This document shows, piece by piece, positions 36,111 through 47,117 of a stretch of DNA of 64,000 nt; the first letter of the stretch is position 1, and every line of letters starts with the position of its first letter. The notes under the pieces were generated by a model. That model was not told the origin of the DNA. It ran no database searches and saw only the letters and a list, made by a program, of their open reading frames with translations. The stretch is from assembly GCF_003591035.1 (NCBI RefSeq), contig NZ_QYUO01000001.1, forward strand, positions 1,674,001 through 1,738,000. The letters run 5' to 3'. This DNA is from Noviherbaspirillum saxi. Lineage in GTDB: Bacteria; Pseudomonadota; Gammaproteobacteria; Burkholderiales; Burkholderiaceae_D. Made by a program: the position numbers and the translations under genes.

Positions 36111-37244
36111 TTACTCCGGCAAGGCACGGTTCACGTCGCCGGCAACGGTCATTATATGCTTTGCAATAGAAAGCGATGCGGTAAGGCCTGGTGATTCGAT
36201 GCCGTACAAGCCCAGGTAATGCGGGCTGCCATGCGTCGCAAACAGAAAGTCGGCAGTCGGCGAATCCGGCCCGCTGATTTTCGGTCTTACTCCGGAATAC
36301 GCGGGTTGCAGTGCGGCCTCGGGAAGGTCTGGCCAGTAACTCCGGATCTCACGATAAAACTTGTCCGCCCGCCGGGGATCGACGCGGTAATCGATGCCGC
36401 CATCCTGATCGCTTAGCCATTCCACATCCGGCCCGAAGCGCACCTGACCCCCAAGGTCCAGCGTCAAATGGACGCCCAGTCCGCCAGGTTCCGGCACCGG
36501 ATAGATCAGATGGGTAAAAGGCGCTTTTCCGGCCAGCGAATAATAGTTCCCCTTGGCAAACCATGCGGTCGGGGTAATGCCCTGGTCGAGGCCTTTGATG
36601 CGGTGCGCAAGCCGGGGCGCCCATAAGCCCGCACAATTGACCAGAAGATCCGTGCTCAATTCGATTTCAGTACCGTCGCTGCTGCATGCCTGCACCACGC
36701 AGCCGTCGCCTGTCAATCCGGCGCCGGTCACCTTGCTGTCGAACGCGAAGAGCGCGCCTGCGTTTTCGGCATCACCCTGCAGCGACAGCATGTACGCATG
36801 GCTGTCGATGATGCCGGTGTTTGGCGACGAAAGGGCTGCAACGCAATGGAGTGCCGGTTCAAGGGCCTTGGCTTCAGCGGCATCGAGCTGCGCCACTTCG
36901 TGACAGCCGTTCGCATGCGCCTGTGCATGAATCAGCGCGAGCTTTGCTGCCTGGGCATCATTGCCGGCAACGATGAGCTTGCCGCAGCGACGGTGAGGTA
37001 TCGCGCGTTCAAGGCAGTAGGCATACAAGGCGTGGCGTCCAAGGACGCACAGGTGCGCCTTCAGACTGCCGGTCGGGTAATACAAGCCGGCATGAATCAC
37101 TTCGCTGTTGCGTGAGCTGGTCTCCATTCCGATGGCCGCATGCTGTTCGATGACCAGCACTTCGCGCCCCGCAAGCGCGAGTTCGCGAGCCACCGCCAGT
37201 CCAACCACGCCGGCACCGATAACAATACATTCGACTCTATCCAT
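36111..37244 (-). CDS. FAD-dependent oxidoreductase, L-2-hydroxyglutarate dehydrogenase-like
   Basis: A 377-residue DAO-superfamily enzyme. The FAD-binding GxGxxG is in CIVIGAGVVGLAVARELAL. ETSSRNSEVIHAGLYYPTGSLKA is the segment typical of L-2-hydroxyglutarate oxidases (LhgO/L2HGDH). The C-terminus (LGLYGIESPGLTASLSIAKHI) matches as well. Expected to oxidise an L-2-hydroxyacid, with electrons passed to the quinone pool in that family. Its start overlaps the end of the dadA-like gene by 8 bp. Confidence 0.85.
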   Translation of the reverse strand: MDRVECIVIGAGVVGLAVARELALAGREVLVIEQHAAIGMETSSRNSEVIHAGLYYPTGSLKAHLCVLGRHALYAYCLERAIPHRRCGKLIVAGNDAQAAKLALIHAQAHANGCHEVAQLDAAEAKALEPALHCVAALSSPNTGIIDSHAYMLSLQGDAENAGALFAFDSKVTGAGLTGDGCVVQACSSDGTEIELSTDLLVNCAGLWAPRLAHRIKGLDQGITPTAWFAKGNYYSLAGKAPFTHLIYPVPEPGGLGVHLTLDLGGQVRFGPDVEWLSDQDGGIDYRVDPRRADKFYREIRSYWPDLPEAALQPAYSGVRPKISGPDSPTADFLFATHGSPHYLGLYGIESPGLTASLSIAKHIMTVAGDVNRALPE

Positions 37245-38490
37245 AGCGCGCCAATGTCAATCCATCCAGGTCGATTTCCGGCACACGTCCCGAGACGAGG
37301 TCGGCGACGACCTTGCCCGATCCGGCAGCCATGGTCCAGCCATGGGCACCATGGCCGATGTTGATAAAAAGATTGCGCACAGGCGTGGCCCCCAGCAAAG
37401 GAGGGCCGTCCGGCAAGGAGGGCAGCGTCCCGCACCAGAAATTCGACTTTGCATAGCTGGCGGCATGCGGAAACCAGTCGCTGCCAACCTTCACCAGTGT
37501 CCGCAATGCCCGGTCCTGAAGCTCGTTGTTGCGCGTACCGATCTCTGCAATGCCGGCCAGGCGGATACGGCCTCCCATGCGCGCGAGGCTGACGTTATAC
37601 GCTTCGTCCACCATCGCCGCTCGCGGCGCGTGGTCGAAGTTCTTGATCAATGCAGTCGCTGCATAACTCTTGACCGGATAAATCGGCACCCGGATGCCCA
37701 GCGGTTTTAGCAGGCGTGCGCTATCCGCACCGGCGGCGACCACGACCGCATCCGCAGAGAAGCGGTTGCCGTTTATGCGCAGCCCGATGCCGCCTGCCTC
37801 GGGTTCGAGGGCTTCGACAGTGCTGGTGAAATGGAACTGCACGCCGATGGAAGACGCGATGTACTTGAGCCGCTTGGCAAACAGGGGACAGTTGCCTGTT
37901 TCATCTTCCGGCAGATAAAGCGCGGCCGCCAGCGGTGTATGCGAGGCCAGCGTCGGCTCTACTGCGCGCGCGCCATCGGGGTCGAGCATCAGAAAGGGAA
38001 TATCCTGTTCCGCCAGCATGTCGATCGCCGGGTGCACGAAAGCCAGGTCTTTTTCCGAACGAAACAGCTGTAGCAAGCCTTGGGTCTGTTCGTAATCGAT
38101 CTGATAGTGCTCGCGCATCAGATGCAGCAGATTGCGGCTGTAAAACGCGATTCTCTGCATGCGCGACCGGTTGATGCGGTAACGGTCCAGCTCGCATTCG
38201 TCGAGCCAGCTGCGGGCCCAGCGCCACAGCGCGCGTTCGGTAGACGCCTTGAGCGTGACGGCGGATTCGCTGCGAAAGAGCGACGACAGGATCCTGCGCG
38301 GCATGCCTGGTGCCGCACTTGGCGCAACATAGCCGGGCGCCACCATCCCCGCATTGGTAAAGCTGGCTTCTTGCGCGACATTGTGATGACGTTCGATGAC
38401 GACGACATCATGTCCCGCTTCGGCCAGAAAATAAGCGGTACAGACGCCGACGACGCCGCCTCCGATAACCGCAACCTGTTTTTGTGTCAC
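37237..38490 (-). CDS. dadA: D-amino acid dehydrogenase
   Basis: A 417-residue FAD enzyme (E. coli DadA 432). The N-terminal Rossmann motif is VAVIGGGVVGVCTAYFLAEAGHDVVVIE, followed by the DadA-like ASFTNAGMVAPGYVAPSAAPGMP. The C-terminal NIGHGAHGWTMAAGSGKVVADLVSG is also DadA-like. It oxidatively deaminates D-amino acids such as D-Ala at the membrane. The family in Burkholderiales has several paralogs, so the exact substrate is uncertain. First gene of a four-gene minus-strand run. Confidence 0.87.
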   Translation of the reverse strand: MTQKQVAVIGGGVVGVCTAYFLAEAGHDVVVIERHHNVAQEASFTNAGMVAPGYVAPSAAPGMPRRILSSLFRSESAVTLKASTERALWRWARSWLDECELDRYRINRSRMQRIAFYSRNLLHLMREHYQIDYEQTQGLLQLFRSEKDLAFVHPAIDMLAEQDIPFLMLDPDGARAVEPTLASHTPLAAALYLPEDETGNCPLFAKRLKYIASSIGVQFHFTSTVEALEPEAGGIGLRINGNRFSADAVVVAAGADSARLLKPLGIRVPIYPVKSYAATALIKNFDHAPRAAMVDEAYNVSLARMGGRIRLAGIAEIGTRNNELQDRALRTLVKVGSDWFPHAASYAKSNFWCGTLPSLPDGPPLLGATPVRNLFINIGHGAHGWTMAAGSGKVVADLVSGRVPEIDLDGLTLARYG

Positions 38491-38666
38491 GTATTTGCCT
38501 GGGAATGCTGAAATGTAAAGAGGGCTACGAATGGAATGATCCGTAGACCACGGGACACATTTCTAGTTCGAGAGCATGATTTTATTCCGTGTCGCGGTTT
38601 GGCGTGCGAACTGGCCATTGTGATTGCGCAAACTGTTCGCGTCATCGGCAAGCTGGTGTTGGAAGA

Positions 38667-39482
38667 CTACTGAGAATTAGCCTTGCATGGACCGGCATAG
38701 CCCGGCAGATTCCGCGCTTCCGGTTGGCACGCAAATAGTTCCGCTTGCCGGATTGCCGCGAGCAGGTTCATGCGGTCTATCGATTGCCAATTCATGCGCT
38801 GGCCGAAATAGCGGGCCCAGTGGAATTCCATGAAATAGGCATCGGTCTTCTTGAAGTAGCCGGCATCCTGCGCATAGCTGGCAAGCGCCCGATATGGATC
38901 GTCCTGCAGATCCGTAATCCGGCGCGGCAAGGCGGCCGGCTTGATCGGATTGCCTTTCGGATCGAACAGCCAGACCCAGTGCCGCTTCTCCATTTCTTGC
39001 CAGAAGGTGCGCGGTTCGCTGAAACGGCCGATCACCTCCGCCGTTACCTTGCCCGCTCCGAGCCGGGACAATACGCTTGCGAGATGATGGCTGTCGGTCA
39101 GATAGAAACCGCCGTCCGGCGCTTGCACGACCGGGATCGGGCGCTTCGCTGTGTACTTCACGAAATCCATGTTCGCCGACATGCGCACTGCTCTTTCCTC
39201 TACCGTGATCTTTCCGACCGCCGTCTGGGTCGGGTGCAATGCAGACAAGGCGATTTCGCAGCTCGATTTCACCGGCGTCTGCTTGCTGCAGGGTGGGGCC
39301 GCTTCGGCAGCGCTTGTCACGACGCCGGACAATGTCATCAGAAGCGGCGCAATCCATGAACTTATTGGCGATCCAACCGATGATCGGAAAGAAAGCGGCT
39401 TGCGGCGACAAGCGGAAAAAACGAAAGACATAGTTGAAAACCGGCGACAGAGAAGCGGCAATGATACTCCGACCATTGCCAT
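38667..39482 (-). CDS. exported ParB/Srx-fold protein (putative ParB-like nuclease, ParBc_2-like)
   Basis: Up to 271 residues; the real start is uncertain and may be Met18 (39431). A hydrophobic signal-like stretch ending in VVTSAAEAAPP precedes a Cys pair, then a ParB-like core: VRMSANMDFVKYTAKRPIPVVQAPDGG followed by FYLTDSHHLASVLSRLGAGKV, which matches the ParB pattern of a parameter site followed by D-x-H-H. The remaining domain ends in Cys-rich NLPGYAGPCK. An export signal on a ParB-type fold indicates action outside the cytoplasm. Function unknown. The neighbouring amidase is on the same strand 147 bp upstream. Confidence 0.72.
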   Translation of the reverse strand: MAMVGVSLPLLCRRFSTMSFVFSACRRKPLSFRSSVGSPISSWIAPLLMTLSGVVTSAAEAAPPCSKQTPVKSSCEIALSALHPTQTAVGKITVEERAVRMSANMDFVKYTAKRPIPVVQAPDGGFYLTDSHHLASVLSRLGAGKVTAEVIGRFSEPRTFWQEMEKRHWVWLFDPKGNPIKPAALPRRITDLQDDPYRALASYAQDAGYFKKTDAYFMEFHWARYFGQRMNWQSIDRMNLLAAIRQAELFACQPEARNLPGYAGPCKANSQ

Positions 39483-39629
39483 GACAAGCCTTACCAGAAC
39501 GGCAGGGCCGCGAAAGGAATTTGCGGTTTGTTGCCTTACGGATGTATCGATACTTGGCGCGCCATATCAAAATAGTGACGAAATGACGACGGCAAGGCGT
39601 GATTCAATGCGGTTCACGCCTTTTTGTTT

Positions 39630-40952
39630 TTACTGATTTGATTGCAATGCGTTTTCTACTGCGCGCGCAACCGCAAGCACCTTGCGATCCGCCATCGCAG
39701 GTCCGGCGATCATCAGTCCCACGGGCAGACTGCCTTCTTCATGGCAAGGGAGCGAAACCGCGCAACCGTCCAGCAGATTGATTGCCGACGGGTTGCGCAG
39801 CAGGAGGCCATTGGCCTTGAAAAAAGCTTCTTCCGACGCTTCGAGTTCGGCAATGGGCGGCGCTACGATGGGTACCGTCGGCATGATCAACGAATCGAAG
39901 GGACCAAGCGCGTCCTCCATGCGGGTGATCCAGTCACGCCGCTTTTTGTGCAGGTCGATGTAGTCGGCCGCACTCATGGCGGCGCCGCTCTTGATGCGTT
40001 TGGCTACACGCGCATCGTATTCGCTTTCCCGTGCCGCAAGCAGGCCGCGATGCCAGGCGAATGATTCCGCACCGGAAAACTGGTTCAGGTCAGCCGCTTC
40101 GCCTAACAGGGTAAAGGACACATCAACGATCTTTGCGCCTGCTGCCGATAACAGGGCCAAGGCGCGGGAAAACGATGCCGCAACATGGGAATCGAGCGTG
40201 TCGAGCATCACCGTCGCCGGCACCGCAAGCCGTATGCCTGCCAGCGGCAGATCAGGAATGGACAAAGAGTTGTCTGCAATGATGCTGTCGACCAGAATGC
40301 AGTCATCGACCGAGCGCGCCATCGCACAGATCGTATCCAGGGTGGTGGACAGCGGAATGGTGCCCGCCGTGGGTACGCGTCGCGCGGTCGGCTTGAAACC
40401 GACGATGCCGCACAATGCGGCAGGAATGCGGATCGAACCGCCAGTGTCGGAACCGATTGCCGCAACGCATAGCCCGGTCGCGACCGATACCGCCGCGCCG
40501 GACGATGATCCGCCCGGGATACGTGCGATTTCGTCGTCGGCCGGATTGACCGGCGTACCGTAATGGGGATTCAGCCCCACCCCGGAAAATGCGAATTCCG
40601 TCATGTTGGTCTTACCCACGATCGCAGCGCCGGCAATGCGCAAACGCTTCACTACCGGGGCGTCGGACGTTGCCACGGGCGTATCCCGCAATGCGGTTGA
40701 GCCCGCCATCGTGGTTTCTCCCGCGATATCGACCAGATCCTTGATGGAAACCGGCAGTCCCGCCAACGGCGACAGTTCGACGCCCGCCGCGCGCATTGCA
40801 TCTGCATGATCGCCAGCGGCGCGCGCCGCATCCGGATACAGCCTGGTGAAAACAGACTTCGTCTTTTCCGCTTCTTCAAGACAGACATCGACCAGGGAAT
40901 GACGTGAATACCTGGCCAATGCAGGAATCGATTTGGAGGTGAGGGGGTTCAT
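39630..40952 (-). CDS. amidase (amidase-signature family)
   Basis: 440 residues. The catalytic Ser-cisSer-Lys triad is visible: Lys71 in VSIKDLVD, cis-Ser150 in PGGSSSGAAV and nucleophile Ser173 in GSDTGGSIR. The family hydrolyses small amides and includes GatA; gatB and gatC are absent here, so it is a stand-alone amidase (for example aryl-acylamidase or AtzF-like). The substrate is unknown. It is divergent from purL. Confidence 0.9.
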   Translation of the reverse strand: MNPLTSKSIPALARYSRHSLVDVCLEEAEKTKSVFTRLYPDAARAAGDHADAMRAAGVELSPLAGLPVSIKDLVDIAGETTMAGSTALRDTPVATSDAPVVKRLRIAGAAIVGKTNMTEFAFSGVGLNPHYGTPVNPADDEIARIPGGSSSGAAVSVATGLCVAAIGSDTGGSIRIPAALCGIVGFKPTARRVPTAGTIPLSTTLDTICAMARSVDDCILVDSIIADNSLSIPDLPLAGIRLAVPATVMLDTLDSHVAASFSRALALLSAAGAKIVDVSFTLLGEAADLNQFSGAESFAWHRGLLAARESEYDARVAKRIKSGAAMSAADYIDLHKKRRDWITRMEDALGPFDSLIMPTVPIVAPPIAELEASEEAFFKANGLLLRNPSAINLLDGCAVSLPCHEEGSLPVGLMIAGPAMADRKVLAVARAVENALQSNQ

Positions 40953-41100
40953 GCGGACAGAACTCGCTTAAGCAAAATGATCGGCATGGCAACGATAGCA
41001 TACCGTCAGGGTGCCGTCGAAGTGCGTCAATCAGGTCGGCTGTTACGCAATACCCGTGACAAAGACCGGCTTGGCAGGATGCCATGATGCGGCGTCGCGG

Positions 41101-41106
41101 TATAAT
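41101..41106 (+). promoter_or_regulatory. purL -10 box (TATAAT)
   Basis: A perfect TATAAT 70 bp before the purL start, in a GC-rich setting. A TTGGCA at 41071 is too far (24 bp) for a normal -35, so the upstream element is uncertain. No PurR-like palindrome is obvious in the 223-bp amidase-purL gap. Confidence 0.45.
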
Positions 41107-41175
41107 CGCGGTTTCCCGATTTAACCCGCAGTCGGGTCGCCAACCGGCCACCGCTGCATCAATTTTCTCGCCGCC

Positions 41176-44100
41176 ATGTTGATTCTGCCGGGCTCCAATG
41201 CCCTGTCTGCCTTCCGTACCCAGCGCCTTTTGTCACAATTGCAAGAAGTCGAGCCCGCGATCGTCAGCGTTACCGGCCGTTTCCTGCACTTCATCGAGGC
41301 GGCGTCCGCGCCCAGCAAGGATGAGATCGGACGATTGGATGCCTTGCTGACATACGGCGAGCCCTTTGCGGGCAGCGCGGACGGAGAAGAATTCATTGTC
41401 ATTCCGCGTTTCGGCACCATTTCGCCATGGGCCAGCAAAGCGACCGATATTGTCCATAACTGTGGCATGGTCCATATCAAGCGCGTCGAACGCGGGATTT
41501 CCTATCGGGTGCAGATGAAAACCGGCCTCCTGGGCGGTGCCAAGAAGCTGCCGGAAAGCGCGATTCCGGCGGTTGCCGCGCTATTGCATGACCGGATGAT
41601 CGAAGCCGTGCTGCGCGACGCCAATGAGGCAGCCGGCCTGTTCCGTGAACTCGATGCCAAGCCGCTGGAATTCGTCGATGTGCTCGCCGGCGGCAAGGAT
41701 GCCCTGGTGCGGGCAAACAGCGAACTCGGGCTTGCGTTGTCCGATGACGAGATCGACTATCTGCTCAATGCCTTCACGCAGGCGAAACGCAATCCCACCG
41801 ACGTTGAATTGATGATGTTCGCGCAGGCCAACAGCGAGCACTGCCGCCACAAGATTTTCAATGCGGACTGGACCATCGACGGCGTCAAGCAAGACAAGTC
41901 GCTGTTCGGGATGATCAAGAACACGCACCAGCTGCATCCCAGGGGCACCGTCGTTGCCTATAGCGACAATTCGTCGGTCATCGAAGGTGCCACCGTATCG
42001 CGCTTCTATCCGCGTGGCGCTGCGGGCGGCAATGTGTATGAAGCATCGGATGAGCTCACGCATATCCTGATGAAAGTCGAAACCCATAACCACCCGACCG
42101 CGATTTCTCCGTTTCCCGGCGCGTCCACCGGCGCGGGCGGCGAGATTCGCGACGAAGGGGCAACCGGACGGGGCGCGAAGCCGAAAGCTGGCCTGACCGG
42201 CTTTACCGTGTCGAACCTGATGATCACGCATGCGGTGCAGCCTTGGGAAAATGCGCGCGATGCCGCCGAACCCGCGGCTCAGCGTGCGCCGCATGCGCAG
42301 GCCGGCATCTACGGCAAGCCGGATCGTATCGCATCGCCGCTGCAGATCATGATCGACGGTCCGATCGGCGGCGCGGCATTCAACAATGAATTCGGCCGGC
42401 CCAATCTGGGCGGTTACTTCCGTACTTACGAACAGAATATCGGCGGCGCGGTAAAGGGTTATCACAAGCCGATCATGATCGCGGGCGGAATGGGCAATAT
42501 CTCCGCCAAGCACACCAAAAAGCATGACCTGCCGGTCGGCAGCCTGCTGGTCCAACTCGGCGGCCCCGGCATGCGCATCGGCATGGGCGGCAGCGCCGCA
42601 TCGTCGATGGCAACCGGTACCAATACCGCCGACCTCGATTTCGACTCCGTACAGCGCGGCAATCCTGAAATGGAGCGCCGCGCGCAGGAAGTCATCAATG
42701 CCTGCTGGGCCATGGGCGACGACAATCCCATCCTGTCTATCCATGACGTCGGTGCGGGCGGCCTGTCGAATGCATTCCCGGAGATCACCAACGATGCCAG
42801 GCGCGGTGCGATCTTCGACCTGCGCAAGGTCCCGCTGGAAGAGAGCGGCATGGCACCCAAGGAAATCTGGAGCAATGAATCGCAGGAGCGCTATGTGCTG
42901 GCGATTGCGCCGGATAGCCTGCCGCTGTTCCAGTACATGTGCGAGCGCGAACGCTGCCTGTTTGCGGTAGTCGGTACCGCGACCGAAGAGCGCCAACTGA
43001 AGGTGATCGACCCCGAACAAGGCAATAACCCGGTCGACATGCCGATGGAAGTCTTGCTCGGCAAACCGCCCAAGATGCATCGCGACGTGACGCATGTACA
43101 AAACGAATATCCGCCGGTCGACCTGACCGGCATGGAGTTGGCCGAAGTTGCGCAGCGCGTTTTGCGCCTGCCGACCGTTGCCGACAAGTCCTTCCTGATC
43201 ACCATCGGCGACCGTACCGTGGGCGCGACTTCGGTGCGCGACCAGATGGTCGGCCCATGGCAGGTGCCGGTTGCCGATTGCGCGGTCACGACCATGAGTT
43301 TCGAAGGCTATCGCGGCGAAGCCATGTCCATGGGCGAGCGCACACCGCTCGCGGTGATTGATGCGGCAGCCTCCGGGCGCATGGCGGTCGGCGAAGCGCT
43401 GACCAACATCGCCGCCGCACCTATCGCTGACATTTCGGACATCAAGCTATCCGCCAACTGGATGGCCGCCTGCGGCCAGCCGGGTCAGGATGCGGCGCTG
43501 TTCGATACGGTCAAGGCCGTCGGCATGGAATTGTGCCCGGCGCTCGGTGTCAGCATCCCGGTCGGCAAGGATTCCCTTTCCATGCGCACCACCTGGAAAG
43601 ATGAAGGCGGCGCCAAGGAAGTGACATCGCCGGTATCGCTGATCGTGTCCGCGTTTGCCCCGGTGCCGGACGTGCGGCTGTCGCTTACGCCGCAGTTGCG
43701 TACCGACGCCGGCGACACGGTGCTGATCGCCATTGATCTCGGACGCGGCAAGAACCGCATGGGTGCTTCGGCGCTGACGCAAGTGATGCAGCAGATTGGC
43801 AATGAAGTCCCGGACGTGGACAGCCCGGAAGACCTGAAGGCCTTCTTCTGCGCGATCCAGCAACTCAACAACGAACGCAAGCTGCTTGCTTACCACGACC
43901 GTTCCGATGGTGGCCTGTTCACCACGCTGTGCGAGATGGCATTCGCCGGCCGTACCGGCTTGTCGTTGAACCTCGACATCCTGACAATGGAAGGCGAGCA
44001 TGCATCCGACTGGGGTGATTCCAAGAACTGGGCAGGCCAGGTAGCGGAGCGCCGCAACGAACTGTCGCTGCGCGCCCTGTTCAATGAAGAACTGGGTGCC

Positions 44101-45195
44101 GTGATCCAGGTAAGGGCAGAGCAGAAGTCCGACGTGATGGCCGTGCTGCGCTCATACGATCTGGGTGCCTGCAGCCACATCATCGGCAAGCTCAACGATC
44201 GCGATGTGATCGAAGTCATGCGCGACGCCAAACTGGTCTACAGCCAGCCGCGTACGGAACTGCAGCGCCTGTGGAGCGAAACCAGCTGGCGCATCGCACG
44301 TCTGCGCGACAACCCTGCATGCGCGGATGCGGAATACGAACGCATTCTCGACGCCGCCGATCCCGGCATGACGCCTATCGTCACCTTCGAGCAGCAGGTC
44401 GATATCGCCGCGCCATTCATCGCAACCGGCGCTAAGCCCAAGGTTGCCATCCTGCGCGAGCAGGGTGTGAATTCGCATATCGAGACCGCCTATGTGATGC
44501 ATAAATCCGGCTTTACTTCGGTAGACGTGCACATGAGCGACCTGATTGCCGGCCGGGCGCGTCTTGATGACTTCAGCGGCTTTATCGCGGTCGGCGGTTT
44601 TTCGTATGGCGATGTGCTGGGTGCCGGCGAAGGATGGGCGAAAACCATTCTGTTCAACGCCAAGCTGGTCGAACAGTTTTCGATATTCTTCAACCGCGGC
44701 GATACCTTTGCACTCGGCATCTGCAATGGCTGCCAGATGATGAGCAATCTGAAATCGATCATTCCGGGCGCGCATGCCTGGCCGAAGTTCACGCGCAACA
44801 AGTCCGAGCAATTCGAAGGGCGCCTTGCAATGGTCGAAGTCACCAACTCGCCATCGATCTTCTTCAACGACATGGCGGGTACGCAGAGCCCGATCGCGGT
44901 AGCGCACGGCGAAGGCTACGCCGACTTCTCGCAGACCGGCAATATCGACGAAGCCATCGTCGCGATGCGCTGGATCGACAATAACGGCAGGCCGACCGAA
45001 ACCTATCCGTACAATCCGAATGGATCGCCTCAAGGCATCACATCGGTCACCACGCCGGACGGCCGCTTTACGGTATTGATGCCGCATGCCGAGCGTGTAT
45101 TCCGCACGGTGCAGCATTCCTGGCATCCGGAAGGCTGGGGCGAGTATTCGCCGTGGATGCGCATGTTCCGCAATGCGCGGAAGTGGGTTGGGTAA
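41176..45195 (+). CDS. purL: phosphoribosylformylglycinamidine synthase, single-chain
   Basis: 1339 residues, the large proteobacterial form. Domains in order: N-terminal PurS-like region, linker, two AIRS-like halves of the FGAM synthetase ([21 protein letters not shown] segment near residue 218; [37 protein letters not shown]), and the C-terminal glutaminase from about residue 1085. The glutaminase nucleophile is Cys1183 in GICNGCQMM. The enzyme makes FGAM from FGAR, ATP and Gln, the fourth step of purine synthesis. Monocistronic: own -10 box and a strong terminator. Confidence 0.98.
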   Translation: MLILPGSNALSAFRTQRLLSQLQEVEPAIVSVTGRFLHFIEAASAPSKDEIGRLDALLTYGEPFAGSADGEEFIVIPRFGTISPWASKATDIVHNCGMVHIKRVERGISYRVQMKTGLLGGAKKLPESAIPAVAALLHDRMIEAVLRDANEAAGLFRELDAKPLEFVDVLAGGKDALVRANSELGLALSDDEIDYLLNAFTQAKRNPTDVELMMFAQANSEHCRHKIFNADWTIDGVKQDKSLFGMIKNTHQLHPRGTVVAYSDNSSVIEGATVSRFYPRGAAGGNVYEASDELTHILMKVETHNHPTAISPFPGASTGAGGEIRDEGATGRGAKPKAGLTGFTVSNLMITHAVQPWENARDAAEPAAQRAPHAQAGIYGKPDRIASPLQIMIDGPIGGAAFNNEFGRPNLGGYFRTYEQNIGGAVKGYHKPIMIAGGMGNISAKHTKKHDLPVGSLLVQLGGPGMRIGMGGSAASSMATGTNTADLDFDSVQRGNPEMERRAQEVINACWAMGDDNPILSIHDVGAGGLSNAFPEITNDARRGAIFDLRKVPLEESGMAPKEIWSNESQERYVLAIAPDSLPLFQYMCERERCLFAVVGTATEERQLKVIDPEQGNNPVDMPMEVLLGKPPKMHRDVTHVQNEYPPVDLTGMELAEVAQRVLRLPTVADKSFLITIGDRTVGATSVRDQMVGPWQVPVADCAVTTMSFEGYRGEAMSMGERTPLAVIDAAASGRMAVGEALTNIAAAPIADISDIKLSANWMAACGQPGQDAALFDTVKAVGMELCPALGVSIPVGKDSLSMRTTWKDEGGAKEVTSPVSLIVSAFAPVPDVRLSLTPQLRTDAGDTVLIAIDLGRGKNRMGASALTQVMQQIGNEVPDVDSPEDLKAFFCAIQQLNNERKLLAYHDRSDGGLFTTLCEMAFAGRTGLSLNLDILTMEGEHASDWGDSKNWAGQVAERRNELSLRALFNEELGAVIQVRAEQKSDVMAVLRSYDLGACSHIIGKLNDRDVIEVMRDAKLVYSQPRTELQRLWSETSWRIARLRDNPACADAEYERILDAADPGMTPIVTFEQQVDIAAPFIATGAKPKVAILREQGVNSHIETAYVMHKSGFTSVDVHMSDLIAGRARLDDFSGFIAVGGFSYGDVLGAGEGWAKTILFNAKLVEQFSIFFNRGDTFALGICNGCQMMSNLKSIIPGAHAWPKFTRNKSEQFEGRLAMVEVTNSPSIFFNDMAGTQSPIAVAHGEGYADFSQTGNIDEAIVAMRWIDNNGRPTETYPYNPNGSPQGITSVTTPDGRFTVLMPHAERVFRTVQHSWHPEGWGEYSPWMRMFRNARKWVG

Positions 45196-45283
45196 AAAGT
45201 ACGCTGTCTATATGTTGGCGGAGTCATGCACGAATCCGCCAACGTCAGTCTGGCCATTATGGTCGAAGCACTACAACGGTATA

Positions 45284-45313
45284 AAAAAAGCGCTCCGAAT
45301 GGAGCGCTTTTTG
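45284..45313. terminator. bidirectional terminator between purL and ppiC
   Basis: AAAAAGCGCTCC pairs with GGAGCGCTTTTT around a GAAT loop, between convergent genes. Confidence 0.9.
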
Positions 45314-45362
45314 TTTGTTCGCCCGAAGGCGAGGGTGGCCTGAATACACCACCCGCAAGCTG

Positions 45363-46139
45363 TTACTGAATTTTTGCTTTCTTGCGCAGGTCTTCCTGGA
45401 AAGCCTGCAGCTTTTTCTGTTGCAGCGATTCGGCGATCTGCGGCTTGACTTCTTCTAGTGTCGGGATCTTGGCAGCGCGCACGTCTTCCAGCTTGATCAC
45501 ATGGAAACCATACTGGGTCTTGACCGGTGTTTCAGTGATCTGGCCTTTTTGCAAACCAGTCATCGCATCCGAGAATGGCTTGACGAAAGAAGCAGGGGAG
45601 GCCCAATCGAGGTCGCCGCCATTGGCTGCCGAACCCGGATCTTTCGATTGCTTGGCGAGCTCTTCGAACTTGGCGCCGCCCTTGAGCTTGGTGATGATGG
45701 CTTTGGCTTCGTCTTCTTTTTCAACCAGGATGTGACGGGCATGGTATTCCTTGTCGCCGGCCTGGGACTTGAACTTGTCGTATTCAGCCTGGATCTCGGA
45801 ATCCTTGACCGGATTCTTCTTCAGGTAATCCTGCACCAGCGCGCGAATCGCGATCGACTGGCGGGCGATTTCGACCTGATTCTTCACTTCGGCCGAATTG
45901 CTCAAGCCCAGCTTGTCGGCTTCCTGGATCAGGATTTCGCGGTTGATCAACTCTTCCTTGACCATCGCGCGCAGTTGCGGCGAGTCCTGCTGGCCTTGTG
46001 CCGACAGTTGCTTGACCATGGCATCGGCGCGCGAGGAGGGAACGGGTTTGCCGTTCACGACGGCGAGGTTTTGCGCCATAACTGGCATAGCAAGAGCGCC
46101 GACAAGCAACATCAGCAGGCGAGCAGGTTTCAAAGTCAT
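45363..46139 (-). CDS. periplasmic parvulin-type peptidyl-prolyl isomerase
   Basis: 258 residues. The signal peptide MTLKPARLLMLLVGALAMPVMAQ is followed by a SurA-like helical region and a parvulin domain from about residue 130 (YHARHILVEKEDEAKAIITKL; GGDLDWASPASFVKPFSDAM; YGFHVIKLEDVR). It resembles the PpiC/Cbf2 (PrsA-like) proteins of Burkholderiales, which fold exported proteins. Last gene of the minus-strand crp/fnr-selO-msrB-yciB-bolA run, 55 bp after bolA. Confidence 0.9.
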   Translation of the reverse strand: MTLKPARLLMLLVGALAMPVMAQNLAVVNGKPVPSSRADAMVKQLSAQGQQDSPQLRAMVKEELINREILIQEADKLGLSNSAEVKNQVEIARQSIAIRALVQDYLKKNPVKDSEIQAEYDKFKSQAGDKEYHARHILVEKEDEAKAIITKLKGGAKFEELAKQSKDPGSAANGGDLDWASPASFVKPFSDAMTGLQKGQITETPVKTQYGFHVIKLEDVRAAKIPTLEEVKPQIAESLQQKKLQAFQEDLRKKAKIQ

Positions 46140-46194
46140 TTATGTAGTCCTAACATCTGAAAAAAATAAGAGATTAAACCAAATTCAGGCGCGT

Positions 46195-46470
46195 CTACGC
46201 GGAGAGTTCAGACGGCGCGACGGCAATGATGTTGATGGCGTGAATTTCAGTTGCCATCATGTCACGGAGGCAATCATACACCAGCCTGTGCCGCGCTATG
46301 CGATTCAGGCCGGCAAAGCGTTCAGAGACGAGGCGAAGCTTGTAGTGGCCTGCGCCCGAAGCGGCACCTGCATGACCGGCGTGCAGGTGGGACTCATCGT
46401 CGAGTTGACATTCCAGCGGTGCGAAAGTTGCAATGAGCCGGTCACGAATTTTCTCGATACGTTCGCTCAT
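46195..46470 (-). CDS. bolA: BolA-family protein
   Basis: 91 residues with the BolA core [27 protein letters not shown] and the earlier [11 protein letters not shown], whose His residues can bind an Fe-S cluster with a monothiol glutaredoxin. Such proteins act in Fe-S trafficking and stress morphology. Its ATG overlaps the stop of yciB (ATGA). In Burkholderiales BolA next to septation protein A and a PpiC-type isomerase is a recurrent set. Confidence 0.92.
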   Translation of the reverse strand: MSERIEKIRDRLIATFAPLECQLDDESHLHAGHAGAASGAGHYKLRLVSERFAGLNRIARHRLVYDCLRDMMATEIHAINIIAVAPSELSA

Positions 46471-47087
46471 TGCTGATCCTTGACATGGCGCGACAACATC
46501 AGACTTTGTGCGATCACAAAGGCAAGCATGAGTCCAGTAAAGCCGAACAGCTTGAAATTGACCCAGAACGCTGTGGAAAAATTATAGGCCACATACAGAT
46601 TGACCAAGCCCATTGCGCCGAAGAATGCAGCCCAGGACAAATTCAGCTTTTGCCATACCGCATCCGGCAAGGAAAGCTGCTTTTGCATCATCAGGCGAAT
46701 CAGGTTTTTACCCAGCAGAAACTGGCTGACGACAAGTGCCGCGCCGAAACACCAATACAACACGGTCGGCTTCCACTTGATAAAAGTTTCATTGTGAAAA
46801 TAGATGGTCGCTCCGCCAAACAGGGTAATGATGGCAAATGACACCCACAGCATGGTATCGACCTTTTTTCCACGCATGAGCAGATAGCCGATCTGTCCTA
46901 TCGTCGCGATGATTGCCACCGCTGTCGCAAGCATGATCGGCGCCTGGGTGGCGGTCACGGCGCCGCCGGAGACCAATCCGGACAAGTACTGCTGCGCCAG
47001 GGCCTGCGCGGAGTCCGCATGGCCTTCTCCCCATTTGAACATTGCAAAGAAGAGAATGACCGGGAAGAGATCGAACAGGAACTTCAT
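46467..47087 (-). CDS. yciB: septation protein A / inner-membrane protein YciB
   Basis: 206 residues with about six membrane spans and the family start [42 protein letters not shown] lies near the end. YciB (IspZ) is needed for normal cell division and envelope integrity. It overlaps bolA by 4 bp and follows msrB by 30 bp. Confidence 0.94.
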   Translation of the reverse strand: MKFLFDLFPVILFFAMFKWGEGHADSAQALAQQYLSGLVSGGAVTATQAPIMLATAVAIIATIGQIGYLLMRGKKVDTMLWVSFAIITLFGGATIYFHNETFIKWKPTVLYWCFGAALVVSQFLLGKNLIRLMMQKQLSLPDAVWQKLNLSWAAFFGAMGLVNLYVAYNFSTAFWVNFKLFGFTGLMLAFVIAQSLMLSRHVKDQQ

Positions 47088-47117
47088 ATCGGTGGAGGAT
47101 CTTTCGTAAAGGCGTGA

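Noticed and set aside
41581..43101. Minus-strand 506-codon frame inside purL
   Set aside because: Antisense shadow of a conserved housekeeping gene with biased codon use.
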